A stretch of DNA of 64,000 bases from Psychromonas antarctica (GTDB lineage: Bacteria > Pseudomonadota > Gammaproteobacteria > Enterobacterales > Psychromonadaceae): positions 1-64,000 of the forward strand of contig NZ_JAHNZV010000005.1 in NCBI RefSeq assembly GCF_022267535.1. Reading direction: 5' to 3'. The translations under genes and the position numbers were made by a program. The notes under the pieces were generated by a model, which made no database searches, had not been told where the DNA came from, and saw only the letters and a list, made by a program, of their open reading frames with translations. Of this stretch, positions 49,631-59,800 are shown piece after piece; within the stretch, counting starts at the first letter, position 1, and every line of letters begins with the position of its first letter.

Positions 49631-50461
49631 TTATTGAAGCGCTTTAGTATATGAGCCGATCACTGTTACCTGATACTGATCTTTTATTTGCTGTAAGGCT
49701 TGCTTCACATTATCATCGAGCTGGTGCCCATCCACATCAATAAAAAAATGATATTTACCAAATTGAGACTTCGTTGGCCGTGACATGATTGAAGTTAGAT
49801 TCACTTTTTGTAGAGCAAATGCAGTCACTATATTACTTAAAACACCCGGGCAATCTTTTTCATTTTTGACGACCACGGTAGTTTTGTAACTGTTTCCTGC
49901 AATACGTGGCTGTTGTTGCGTCCCGATCACAAGAAAACGGGTTTGATTATTATCATAATTAGTAACGTTAACATTGATCAGAATATTTTTTTCAACCCGA
50001 TCCAATGCATGCTGAGGAATAATAGCCCCAGCTCCCCTGCCCTGTTTTTTGGCAAGTACTAACGATTCCATATTGCTCTGCGTATTGTGTATGGTGATAT
50101 TTTGTAATTTACCGATGAATTCAGAACATTGACCATAGGCAACAAACTGTACATAAAGATCCGTTAATTGCGACAAATGATCGCAGTAAGCAACGAACGA
50201 GAACTGAATGGGCAAAAGCAATTCAGAAACCACCACTAAATCGGTATCAAACAGATGGTCGAGTACCACCTGAACATAACCTTCCGACAAGTTCTCTATG
50301 GGCAGGACAGCTATTTCACAACCTTTACCAATCGCGTTAAATGTATCAGAAAGGCTGCTGAAATACTGGACATCAAATTGGCTATCTTGGCTTTTTAAAT
50401 ATTGCTGGGTTGCCAAATCGGAGAATGTGTCTTTAGGACCAAGCGTTGCAATTTTAGGCAT
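49631..50461 (-). CDS. Divergent monofunctional prephenate dehydratase
   Basis: A 276-residue protein with the prephenate dehydratase layout: LGPKDTFSDLA at the N-terminus, PIENLSEG, the catalytic Thr in NQTRFLVIG and a C-terminal ACT domain (about 194-270). No chorismate mutase domain is fused, unlike enteric PheA. Several motifs are altered: the SHPQ segment before QC is replaced by FVAYGQC, and the phenylalanine-binding ESRP of the ACT domain reads MSRP. It should convert prephenate to phenylpyruvate if active. It may be a desensitised or repurposed paralogue. Confidence 0.78.
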   Translation of the reverse strand: MPKIATLGPKDTFSDLATQQYLKSQDSQFDVQYFSSLSDTFNAIGKGCEIAVLPIENLSEGYVQVVLDHLFDTDLVVVSELLLPIQFSFVAYCDHLSQLTDLYVQFVAYGQCSEFIGKLQNITIHNTQSNMESLVLAKKQGRGAGAIIPQHALDRVEKNILINVNVTNYDNNQTRFLVIGTQQQPRIAGNSYKTTVVVKNEKDCPGVLSNIVTAFALQKVNLTSIMSRPTKSQFGKYHFFIDVDGHQLDDNVKQALQQIKDQYQVTVIGSYTKALQ

Positions 50462-50494
50462 GAACCACCGAGCAGTAATGAAAAATTAAAGAGG

Positions 50495-50526
50495 GAAAAA
50501 GGTGAGCTTACTGCTCACCCTTTTAT
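50495..50526 (-). terminator. Terminator of rpoH
   Basis: GGTGAGC (50501-50507) and GCTCACC (50513-50519) around TTACT, with a T run on both strands, immediately past the rpoH stop. Confidence 0.82.
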
Positions 50527-51378
50527 TTATGCTAAATCCATATTCGATTGTAATTTTTTCATGGCATTCGCTTCTAATTGGCGAACACGTTCCGCTGAAA
50601 TACTATATCGAGCAGCAAGATCTTGCAAAGTTGCCTTGGGCTCACTTAACCAACGGGCGCTTACAATATCTTGGCTTCTTTCATCAAGCAGGGATAATGC
50701 CGAATAGAGTTTATTTTTCAAATGTGATTGCGAATTTTCAGCTTCCACAGCAATAGCAATATCTGCACTTTTGTCTTCAAGATATTGAACAGGAGCAAAA
50801 TTTGCTTCATCATCATCGTTAGCACCTAAATCAAAAGACAAATCCTGGCCATTTAACCGAGATTCCATTTCTAATACATCGGTGGTGCTAACATTCAAGT
50901 GTTCAGCAACCGTTGCAACTTCATCGTGACTAAACCAACCCAAACGTTTCTTTGCTTTGCGCAGATTAAAAAACAATTTGCGTTGTGCTTTAGTTGTTGC
51001 GACCTTAACCATACGCCAGTTACGAATAACATATTCATGAATTTCCGCTTTTATCCAATGCACAGCGAAGGAAACCAGGCGCACCCCAACAGAAGGATCA
51101 AAACGTTTAACAGCCTTCATTAGGCCAACATTACCTTCTTGGATTAAATCAGCTTGCGGCAAACCATAACCCGCATAACCTTTAGCGACATAAACAACAA
51201 AACGTAAATGTGACATCACCAACTTTTTGGCAGCGTCTAGATCACCTTCATTGAATAAACGTTCCGCAAGTTCATTTTCCTCTTCCGCGCTAAGCATAGA
51301 GAACTGATTGACAGATTGAACATAGGCTCCAATACTTCCTTGAGGAACTAAACTCATTGAATTTATTGTTTTACTCAT
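50527..51378 (-). CDS. rpoH: RNA polymerase sigma-32 (heat-shock sigma factor)
   Basis: A 283-residue sigma factor. Region 2 has [18 protein letters not shown] and [20 protein letters not shown]. The RpoH box [12 protein letters not shown], absent from other sigma factors, is present. Region 4 helix-turn-helix has [19 protein letters not shown]. It directs heat-shock transcription and is regulated by DnaK and FtsH. It follows ftsYEX on the same strand, the E. coli order ftsY-ftsE-ftsX-rpoH, but with about 510 bases and a terminator between. Confidence 0.97.
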   Translation of the reverse strand: MSKTINSMSLVPQGSIGAYVQSVNQFSMLSAEEENELAERLFNEGDLDAAKKLVMSHLRFVVYVAKGYAGYGLPQADLIQEGNVGLMKAVKRFDPSVGVRLVSFAVHWIKAEIHEYVIRNWRMVKVATTKAQRKLFFNLRKAKKRLGWFSHDEVATVAEHLNVSTTDVLEMESRLNGQDLSFDLGANDDDEANFAPVQYLEDKSADIAIAVEAENSQSHLKNKLYSALSLLDERSQDIVSARWLSEPKATLQDLAARYSISAERVRQLEANAMKKLQSNMDLA

Positions 51379-51833
51379 GTTTCACCTTATTGATTTCCGA
51401 TGGATGATAAAAATGTAAAATGGGCACTTAATATATTGTGTTTTTTATTTAACAACAAACATCCATATACAAATACCAAGTGATAAAAATAACACTAAAA
51501 GTATTAACTGGCGAGTAAAAATTTGAGCTACACATTAATACTCAGATAACAATTTTAGACGACTCAGGCAAATCGTGGTCTCTATGATACCCGAAGATTG
51601 AGCGAGAGAAAATTAACAGTCATTACATTCAAAGTAGCATTATCAATGGCAATAACAATAACATCTAAGCAACCAATAAGTAACTCAGTCTATAATATTC
51701 AGATTATAATTTTTTTTGTGCTCATTCTCACAAATCAGAGTTTAGCACATAGGGAAAATAGAGATTAATTCAATGTTAATTAATTTTTGTTTTTTATAAT
51801 TCAAAATACAGATAAGTAAATTCTATTTGCCAA
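51379..51833. other. rpoH upstream region
   Basis: A long AT-rich gap with no gene recognised. It must hold the rpoH promoters and mRNA leader, but I could not assign promoter elements with confidence. Confidence 0.5.
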
Positions 51834-51866
51834 ACAAAAAAAGAGATCAAGTAAGATCTCTTCTTT
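51834..51866 (-). terminator. Terminator of ftsY-ftsE-ftsX
   Basis: AAGAGATC (51841-51848) and GATCTCTT (51855-51862), T7 on the minus strand, 22 bases past ftsX. Confidence 0.83.
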
Positions 51867-51887
51867 AAATGCTATGACAATATTAAC

Positions 51888-52871
51888 TTATTTAGGCTCT
51901 ATCTTAACCAGGTATTGTTTAACTGAGATATAAGATGCAATAAAGCCAAGGAAAGTCGCGGTAGCGATTAGAATAGCGACCTCTTCTATGCTCATCGCCG
52001 AAATTTGAAATTGAGTCTGATATAAACCCATTAAATTATTCACCCCCGAGCGCAGCGATAGTACTAATCCAAAAGTTAGCAACCAGGCGATAACGCCACC
52101 TAAAAAACCATACCAAGCACCTGCATACAAGAATGGACGTTGAATAAAACTATTCGTTGCCCCCACTAATTTAAACACCTCTATTTCAGCGCGTTGATTT
52201 AATATATTTAAGCGAATGGTGTTACTGACAATTAATAATACTGATAGCAATAATAGAATAACAATCGCAATAACGATATCAACAACAACTGATAAAATAG
52301 CTTGTAGTTTTTCAATCCAGTCAATATCCACTCGAACCAACTCGACCCCTTGTTCACGTTTAAGTTTAGCAACAAGCAGTTTACTACCCGCTGCATTCAT
52401 CGCTTGTTCAACGGGCACTACAATTAAAACGTCAGGTAAAGGATTTTCATCCAGATAATTCAATGCCTTAGAGAAACCAGACATCTCTTTAAATTCCTCT
52501 AGCGCTTGATGAGATGAAATATAACTAACACTATCAATATCACTATATAACTCTAATTTGTTTATCAGTACCTGTATACGCGGTTCCGAAATATCCTTAT
52601 TCAAAAACAAGCTAATTTCAGACGCTTTGTCCCACTGGTCAGTGACATGCACAGTATTCTTATAGAGTACATGAAAAACACTGGGTAATGACAACGCCAC
52701 ACCTAATACTAAAATAGTCATAAATGTTGCAAAAGGCGTTTTCCATAATTCAGAAAAACTACTAAAAACCTGTTGAAAATGCTGCTGAAAAACCGATGCA
52801 ACACGCCCCAAAAAGGAAACTTTAGTAATACGTGGTGAGCCAGATAATAGATTTTTATTTTGCTTAGCCAT
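51888..52871 (-). CDS. ftsX: Cell-division ABC transporter permease FtsX
   Basis: A 327-residue membrane protein with four helices (about 50-70, 195-222, 250-272 and 295-318) and a periplasmic loop between the first two that in E. coli activates EnvC. The segment NTIRLNILNQRAEIEVFKLVGA is the conserved cytoplasmic coupling region. With FtsE it controls amidase activation at the septum. It overlaps ftsE by 8 bases. Confidence 0.94.
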   Translation of the reverse strand: MAKQNKNLLSGSPRITKVSFLGRVASVFQQHFQQVFSSFSELWKTPFATFMTILVLGVALSLPSVFHVLYKNTVHVTDQWDKASEISLFLNKDISEPRIQVLINKLELYSDIDSVSYISSHQALEEFKEMSGFSKALNYLDENPLPDVLIVVPVEQAMNAAGSKLLVAKLKREQGVELVRVDIDWIEKLQAILSVVVDIVIAIVILLLLSVLLIVSNTIRLNILNQRAEIEVFKLVGATNSFIQRPFLYAGAWYGFLGGVIAWLLTFGLVLSLRSGVNNLMGLYQTQFQISAMSIEEVAILIATATFLGFIASYISVKQYLVKIEPK

Positions 52872-53544
52872 TGCGTTCTCTCATTAGTCCATCGTTAATC
52901 ATTTCACCATTTTTAAGGGTTAATGTGCGATAGCGCATTTTGGCTATCAACCCCAAGTCATGTGTTGCAATTAAGACAGACATGCCAAATTCATTTAATG
53001 ATTCAAATAAACTTAAAATCTCTAACGATAATTTAGGATCAAGATTCCCTGTTGGCTCATCAGCCAGCAGCAGAGGGGGTTGATTAATAATCGCCCGAGC
53101 AATACCAACACGCTGTTGTTCGCCACCGGAAAGGTGGATAGGTTCGTAATCTTCTTTACCAGACAAGCCTACCTTATCAAGCGCCACTAAACTACGACGT
53201 TTGATCTCATATTGATTGTAACCTTCAATTAATAGAGGCAACCCTACATTTTCTAATACCGTGCGGTTCATAAATAAGCGATGATCTTGGAATATCATAC
53301 CAATATGGCGACGCATATAAGGGATATCATTACCTTTAATATGACTGATATCATTCCCATTTATAACAATACGCCCCGTTGTTGGACGTTCCATTAAGCT
53401 GATTAATTTTAATAATGTACTCTTGCCGGAGCCAGAATGGCCCGTTAAAAAAGCCATTTCACCCTGTTTCAAGTGAAAATCCACCTCTTTCAATGCACAA
53501 AAATCACCAGCATAAATCTTATTGACCTCTTCAAATAAAATCAT
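52864..53544 (-). CDS. ftsE: Cell-division ABC transporter ATPase FtsE
   Basis: A 226-residue ATPase with Walker A GHSGSGKST (35-43), signature LSGGEQQR, Walker B LLLADEPTGNLD and switch His in IATHD. Length matches E. coli FtsE (222). ATP cycling is transmitted through FtsX to the periplasm. It overlaps ftsY by 4 bases and ftsX by 8, so the three genes are tightly coupled. Confidence 0.95.
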   Translation of the reverse strand: MILFEEVNKIYAGDFCALKEVDFHLKQGEMAFLTGHSGSGKSTLLKLISLMERPTTGRIVINGNDISHIKGNDIPYMRRHIGMIFQDHRLFMNRTVLENVGLPLLIEGYNQYEIKRRSLVALDKVGLSGKEDYEPIHLSGGEQQRVGIARAIINQPPLLLADEPTGNLDPKLSLEILSLFESLNEFGMSVLIATHDLGLIAKMRYRTLTLKNGEMINDGLMRERNG

Positions 53545-54905
53545 TGTTCATTCTCACCTTGTTCTAAATTTTCCTCTTTCGAGAAAAGTGCATCAATAAA
53601 CTCCTTGGCATTAAACTCCCGCAAATCATCAATGCCTTCACCTGTACCAATATAACGAATTGGTAATTTAAATCGGTCAGCAATCGAGAATATTATCCCT
53701 CCTTTTGCTGTTCCATCTAATTTAGTCAGCGTAATCCCCGTTAAACCAACCGATTGATCAAATAACTGTACTTGGCTAATCGCATTTTGCCCGGTACTCG
53801 CATCAATAGTAAGCATTATCTCATGGGGTGCGGTTACATCTTTTTTACGCATAATGCGCACCACTTTACTTAACTCATTCATTAAATGATCTTTGTTCTG
53901 TAAACGTCCAGCCGTATCTGCAATCAGAACGTCAATACCGCGAGCCTTCGCTGCATCCATCGCGTCAAATAAAACCGAGGCGCTATCTGAGCCTGTTTGT
54001 TGTGCAATAACAGGGATATTATTACGCTCTCCCCATACCTGTAACTGCTCGACAGCCGCTGCACGGAAAGTATCACCAGCAGCGAGCATGACCGATTTTC
54101 CTTGCTGCTGATATTTTTTAGCTAATTTACCTATGGTCGTTGTTTTACCAACACCATTGACTCCAACCATTAAAATAACAAAGGGTGATTGAGTTGCATC
54201 AATGATTAAAGGCTGCTCAACCTCATCTAATATTTCCAGAAGATCGGCTTTTAGTAGTCCGTATAAAGCCTCTGCATCTTTAAGCTGCTTGCGATCCGCA
54301 TGAACCGTCAGTTTATTAATTATTTTTGACGTGGTCTCTACGCCAATATCGGCAATAATTAACTGTTCTTCTAACTCTTCGAAGAGCTCATCATCAATTT
54401 TTTTCCCTTTAAATAGCGAGAATAAACCACTGCCAATGCTTAAACGGGTTTTAGTTAAGCTTTGTCTGAAACGAGCAAAGAAACCCAATGTTTTTTCTTC
54501 TTTTTTAGACTCTCGCTTTTCTACAGCTCGCTTTTCTGCGGCTAGCTTTTCTGCGGCTAACTTTTCTGCAGCTTGCTTTTCTGCAGCTAACTTTTCTGCA
54601 GCTAGCTTTTCTGCGGCTAACTTTTCTGCAGCTTGCTTTTCTGCAGCTAACTTTTCTGCAGCTAGTTTTTCTGCAGCTAGTTTTTCTACAGCTAGCTTTT
54701 CTGCAGCTAGTTTTTCTGCGGCTAGTTCTTCTGCAACTCGCTTTTCTGCAGCTAGTTTTTCTGCAGCTCGCTTTTCTGCGGCTAGTTTTTCTGCAACTCG
54801 CTTTTCTGCGGCTAGCTTCTCTGCAACTAACTTCTTAGCTTCAATATTTTCATCTTGCGCTGATTTTTTACCAAACCAAGAAAATAGACCTTTCTTTTTT
54901 TCCAT
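53541..54905 (-). CDS. ftsY: Signal recognition particle receptor FtsY with expanded repeat region
   Basis: A 454-residue SRP receptor. After the membrane-binding start MEKKKGLFSWFGKK, residues 25-129 are 21 tandem five-residue units of the K-L-A-A-E type, predicted to be one long charged helix. The NG domain follows: GVNGVGKTTTIGKLA (G1), DTAGR (G3) and TKLDGTAKGG (G4). It docks SRP-ribosome complexes to SecYEG. The acidic A domain of E. coli FtsY is here replaced by the repeat helix. First gene of ftsY-E-X. Confidence 0.95.
   Translation of the reverse strand: MEKKKGLFSWFGKKSAQDENIEAKKLVAEKLAAEKRVAEKLAAEKRAAEKLAAEKRVAEELAAEKLAAEKLAVEKLAAEKLAAEKLAAEKQAAEKLAAEKLAAEKLAAEKQAAEKLAAEKLAAEKRAVEKRESKKEEKTLGFFARFRQSLTKTRLSIGSGLFSLFKGKKIDDELFEELEEQLIIADIGVETTSKIINKLTVHADRKQLKDAEALYGLLKADLLEILDEVEQPLIIDATQSPFVILMVGVNGVGKTTTIGKLAKKYQQQGKSVMLAAGDTFRAAAVEQLQVWGERNNIPVIAQQTGSDSASVLFDAMDAAKARGIDVLIADTAGRLQNKDHLMNELSKVVRIMRKKDVTAPHEIMLTIDASTGQNAISQVQLFDQSVGLTGITLTKLDGTAKGGIIFSIADRFKLPIRYIGTGEGIDDLREFNAKEFIDALFSKEENLEQGENEQ
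54519..54833 (-). repeat. In-gene 15-bp tandem repeat with a perfect 60-bp duplication
   Basis: Twenty-one 15-bp units encode the FtsY pentads. Bases 54541-54600 and 54601-54660 are identical, which indicates a recent tandem duplication of four units. The unit length keeps the frame. Confidence 0.9.
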
Positions 54906-55001
54906 TAATTAAAAACCTTACTCACAATCAATTTGAACTGCTAAAATAGCAATATCCTTTACAACAGTATATTACCACCATATCGCCGGACTAAAAATTA
55001 T

Positions 55002-55610
55002 ATGGGTAGAAATCTGCATATTAAATCTCAAGAAAAAAGCAAAAAACCGATCAAAAACGGGTTTATTCGTTTAATCTCTGGAAAATGGCGCGGTAAAAAG
55101 TTACCCGTTAAGGATAAAGAGGGTTTACGACCGACAACGGATCGTACCAAAGAGACACTCTTTAATTGGTTAATGCACGATATTCGTGATGCAAATTGCT
55201 TAGATTGTTTTAGTGGAAGTGGTAGTTTGGCTTTTGAAGCTTTATCTCGTTTTGCCAAACAGGCAATATTATTAGAACGCGATAAACAGGTTGCTCAACA
55301 ATTACGTAACAACTTAAAATCCTTGGACGTGGATAATGCAAGCGTAATTGAGATTGATTCACTGAACTATTTACAACAAATTGCAGGAGAGCAATTCGAT
55401 ATTGTATTTATCGATCCTCCTTTTAGTAAAGGTCTTGTACAACCTTGTTGTTCGGCTCTAGAAAAAAACGGCTATTTAGCACCGAAAGCATTAATCTATA
55501 TCGAAAGGGAAGTGCAATTGTCAGATCTTGAATTACCAATCAATTGGCAACTTTTAAAAGAGAAAACGACGGGACAAGTTTCCTATCAGCTTTATTTAAG
55601 AGATGAGTAA
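55002..55610 (+). CDS. rsmD: RsmD, 16S rRNA (guanine-966-N2)-methyltransferase
   Basis: A 202-residue methyltransferase with RLISGKWRGKKLPV and LRPTTDRTKETLFNWL at the N-terminus, the SAM motif LDCFSGSGSLAFEALSR and the catalytic FIDPPF. It methylates G966 of 16S rRNA in the 30S subunit. It is divergent from ftsY, the conserved gammaproteobacterial arrangement. Length matches E. coli (198). Confidence 0.94.
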   Translation: MGRNLHIKSQEKSKKPIKNGFIRLISGKWRGKKLPVKDKEGLRPTTDRTKETLFNWLMHDIRDANCLDCFSGSGSLAFEALSRFAKQAILLERDKQVAQQLRNNLKSLDVDNASVIEIDSLNYLQQIAGEQFDIVFIDPPFSKGLVQPCCSALEKNGYLAPKALIYIEREVQLSDLELPINWQLLKEKTTGQVSYQLYLRDE

Positions 55611-55973
55611 TGGGCTTAGATTTGCTAAGTTTACGATGATCATTATTGGAGATATTGCTGGGCAATCTATTTTCCCTTTGCAAGTCACATTACCACTTTT
55701 TTTAATCTGTTGTTAGGATTTGCACCTTAGCTAATGATTGCTTATTTACAGCGCATTTTCTGAAAACTTAAACTTACTCTATCAGAAGCCTTACCAATTT
55801 TTGTCTGGTGTATATTTAAACTTTGGCAGATAAAAGCACTTATAATTGATACTTTCATATTGCATACCATCACGAAAAGCCAGCAGAAAGGCTACGACTT
55901 GATTCGCTTCTTAGACAACAACCGGCACTGCTGAGATGTCAATTATCTAAGTAGCTTGCTAAGCAGCAATAAA
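55611..55973. other. Intergenic region after rsmD
   Basis: No gene recognised. Short frames occur (for example ATG at 55636, 26 codons, hydrophobic) without ribosome sites or family features; they may be remnants. Confidence 0.4.
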
Positions 55974-56009
55974 TATCAAAAACAGCGCGAGATTGTGCTG
56001 TTTTTGATA
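55974..56009. terminator. Bidirectional terminator between rsmD region and DUF4870-like gene
   Basis: TATCAAAAACAGC (55974-55986) pairs perfectly with GCTGTTTTTGATA (55997-56009). It lies 24 bases past the minus-strand stop at 56033. Confidence 0.85.
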
Positions 56010-56032
56010 ATCTATGCTTTGGTTTGCACTTA

Positions 56033-56398
56033 TTATCCGTTGTATGGCTTGTTTGAAGTGATTTTAGCTAACCCCTTAATTATTCTGTAGACAGACCAAA
56101 TCCATACGCCTAACAAGATAAAATAGCCAACGATAACAAAAGCTAAAATAAAACCTAGGATTGATAAACCCAGAACCCACCAGAAGGTATTCACAATATT
56201 TGCGTAATGATCTTCAAACAGAGTACCTACAGCTTCATCTCTTTTAACCATCGCCCAAATTGCACCAATGACCCAAAAGACACCTGTAAAGATGCCGACG
56301 ATCATCAGCCCGTAAGCTATCAGTGCGTTTGTTTTTGCTGCATCATCTTGAATAGACAAGCTCGTCATCTGGCGCTCATTTTGTTGTAATTCTGACAT
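56033..56398 (-). CDS. Small membrane protein, DUF4870-like
   Basis: A 121-residue protein with a hydrophilic start, then hydrophobic segments at about 25-50 and 70-108. WAMVKRDEAVGTLFEDHYAN lies between them and resembles the loop of DUF4870 and related membrane proteins, in which a charged segment links helices. No enzymatic motif. It stands alone, with GCCCCC-type strings about 150 bases upstream. Function unknown; the family assignment is tentative. Confidence 0.6.
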   Translation of the reverse strand: MSELQQNERQMTSLSIQDDAAKTNALIAYGLMIVGIFTGVFWVIGAIWAMVKRDEAVGTLFEDHYANIVNTFWWVLGLSILGFILAFVIVGYFILLGVWIWSVYRIIKGLAKITSNKPYNG

Positions 56399-56770
56399 TA
56401 TTATATCCTCTAGATTATCTGTTGATTGAAATTAATAATCGCCTACTCAGTGGCTTTTTTATTGGAACACCAGAACGCGAAAGTTTATTTATTTTGCAGG
56501 GATCTTTCGTTTCCCGATAGGCTTTCATAGCAAGTGAATTAGCCCCCTAATAGACGCCCCCTGTTTGTCAAAAAACATTTCTCAGTACGAGGATGCAGGT
56601 TGCCAACGCATTTACAGCATCCGCTAACTTTTCCTTACTTATATAATCAACGTAACAACAGAGCCTGACCTAGCCATTACTTTGATCTTCACAATATCGA
56701 GTCTTTCTATTTATATCAATGGCTTTTAAAAAGTCTAAATGAAAAAGCAACAGACAAGTTATAAAGAGGT
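56399..56770. other. Intergenic region between the DUF4870-like and glycoside hydrolase genes
   Basis: No gene recognised. TTAGCCCCCT (56539-56548) and AGACGCCCCC (56552-56561) resemble the C-rich strings near malE and malK. Confidence 0.35.
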
Positions 56771-56805
56771 AAAAAAACCCAATGGATTAATTCACTGGGT
56801 TTTTA
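56771..56805 (-). terminator. Terminator of the glycoside hydrolase gene
   Basis: AAAAACCCA/TGGGTTTTT outer stem extended inward with one mismatch; T run on the minus strand, 26 bases past the stop. Confidence 0.78.
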
Positions 56806-56830
56806 ATATTGGATCGTTTTTTAATACACA

Positions 56831-59800
56831 TTATTCTACTAAAGAATTCACTGGTTGAATACGAATAGCTGCAATATCAAACTTATTTACTGCACCTTCT
56901 GTACCACCACTACCTATAAAGCTGGTATTGCTAGACAGGTAACTCATATTATAAAAGTCTGTGACTTCCAATGAATAAGTGCCTGCAGCAAGATTTGCTG
57001 CAAGGGGAGTTGAGTAAACTAGTGGTTTTTTAGCATTTTTAACAGCAGCATGGGGCATCTGAATGACACCTTCAGCCAGTATATCTCCAGCAGCGTTTTT
57101 AACCTGCAACCATTTCACCCCATTGGTAATACCCAGGTTGATGGCATTAAAGCTATTATGATACTGCAACTGAATATCGTAGTCCCCTGCTGTTGCTAGT
57201 GTGATATTACTGACAGTTAAAATATCGTTTAAATCACCCCAGTTTTTTAGATAAGTACTTTCAATCTTACCATCAGCAGGAGTAACGGTGAGGTTAGAAA
57301 CGACCCGAACATCAGAGACTGAGATATTTTGCGTTGTCCCAAAACAGACCGGCGCACTATGATGAGAGTAATTTTTTGTCTCAGCATAGACCGCTTCTAC
57401 AGCATAACAACTACCTTCTCCGTTTGCTGGAGTAATAGTGTCAGCCACAATACCTTTGTCTACATTGGCTTTTACAAGCACACCATTACGGTACAGGTTG
57501 TAGCTAATATTACCCGTTTGCGTATCACTAAACTCCACAGCAAGATGTGTATCATCAGCAAATACACGCTGAATCAGCGGCTCTTTTGGTGCAAATACTG
57601 CTGCATCATTTGTACTGAGCGGATCAGCCGTCACTTTAGTAATATCAGTACTGCCGGCAACGAGATCACCTAAGGTAATGAGAATGTTATTAGTATCAGT
57701 AAGATCTGTCCAAGCAATCGCTTGAGTGGCTGCATTGCCATTGACTGTAACGCCTTGTATTGCATAATAACCAGTATCTTCAGACGCTTCCGGTAATACA
57801 ATTTCCAGATTAATCACTTTACCTTGAAGAGTCAGCCCTTGTAATTTAAGGTTGCCACTATCTGCAAATTGTTCTTTGCGTAAGTTGCTGGTAATAAATG
57901 GTTTAAGGTTGATCCCTTGATCGTCAGTGCTAACACCAAACACATCTTCGATTACCATACCTATATAAGCACCAACAGACCAAAGTTGACGTTGCGAGTT
58001 GATTACAGGTCCAGATAGCGATGGATTATCAAAATCTAACAGATTAGGCTTAAGTGATAGCCACTCAAGGTTTTCCATATTAGACAGGTTAAGTGCAGCA
58101 GCACGGAACAATGTCTGGTAAGCAGCATTCGCGACGGCAGTGTTGCCTGTTTGTGCGGCCGCTTTTAGACCATAAGCGGTAACAAATGGCCAGATAGCAC
58201 GGTTATGATAGATCGCAACATCAGGTTGTTGCGGGAAAATAACCGGTGCACCCATTGCGCTGTGCGGGTAACTTGCTAATACTTTATTGGCACGTGTTGT
58301 ATCTGCGATACCGGTAATGATAGTAAGAGATTGACCTAACCAATCAAACTTATGCAGCGGTGCTAAATCTTGATGTCCGGCCGTTAAGCTGCTGTACATG
58401 CCAGCATCTTCTAACCAAAAACGTTTATTGATTGCAATTTTAAGCGCATCAGCCCAGCCTTGATATTTAGTCGCCACTGTAGGTGCGCCTTGCTCTGTTG
58501 CTAATTTAGCGATTAATGTTAATGCCTGGTAATGTGCTGCATTAGTCGAAAGTGCTTTTGCACTGCCCATGCTGGCGATATCACCAACGATCCAGCTTGC
58601 ATAAGTTTGCTCTCGCCAATCAAGGAATGACTGCTCACCATTGTATAAACCGTCAACATTATCATAAGCTGCTTTACGATCATTTTCGACAGTATTAATC
58701 AATGCCTTATAAGCTTTTAATGCAAATGCATCACGTGTTTCACCGCTTAGATTTTGCAGTGCTTTTTCTGCGCCAAATGCCCAAGTTACACGGTCGGTAC
58801 TGATTGGCCAGCTACCGCCTGAACCCGTATCTTGTACGATTTGCAGACCACTATCGTCACCAGATGCTTGCGTTGGTTTGCTTACTCCATCACGATAACC
58901 AGAAAGTTTAAACTCCAATGATGTTTTTACACGTTCAGGATCAAGCAGCGCTAACCCTAGGTTTGCTGCATAAGAAAGATCGCGAGTCCATACATAATGC
59001 CATTTAGCACCTGTTTCGAAACAGTTACAATCAATAGCTTGACCGCCATTGTAACCGCCATCTTTAATCTCAGAAACACTGTTTTGCTCGGTTTCATTCA
59101 CTGCTAATGAAAAAAGCGCATCAAAGGCAAGGTTGCCAGAACGGATTGTTGGTTGCCCCGCTTTTTCTTGATAAATAACATAACCATCGCCAGGGTCGCG
59201 CAGATCCTGAGTGGTTGACTGTGCATAGCTGCGATATTGAGCTGTTACATCATCTGCCGAGAAGGTGGCTGCTTCTTCTTTGTCATCATAAGTGGTGAAC
59301 GTCAGTTTTTGTATATTTTCACGCCCTGCATGCGGATTCACTTCCACTCCCTCACTGCCATCTGTGGCAACTATATGCAGTACAGGCGCAGCTGCGTCTG
59401 ATGCATCGACTGTAAATTTATAGTAACCCGTCTCGGTAACAAAGAAGCTGGCATTAGCGCCGCCACCAATCATTGTGTAGTCATTCTCTAACTCAGCTGT
59501 TACAGCCTCTTCACCTAATACCCATTCGCTTGACCAGTCATCTGCTGCTAGTTTAAATTCATGGTTACCGGGTGCAACTTTCATGATCACTTGGTAAATG
59601 TTATCCCCAAGGTATTTCAGTTGGTTGTCAGTACTCCAGCCGTTGAACCCACCACGAATATAGAGATCGTAATCTAAAGGTGCAACATCTTGCGCATAGC
59701 TGAATGTTGGATGAAGCAGGTCATCACCCACTTCTAGTTTAAAATCATATAAACCCGCGTTTGTAATTAAAAGCGCCATATTAGAAGCGCCGTCGCCTGT

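Noticed and set aside
54331-54912. 193-codon open frame on the strand opposite ftsY
   Set aside because: It is the antisense shadow of the FtsY alanine/glutamate/lysine repeats, giving a monotonous FSAA-type product with no family features.
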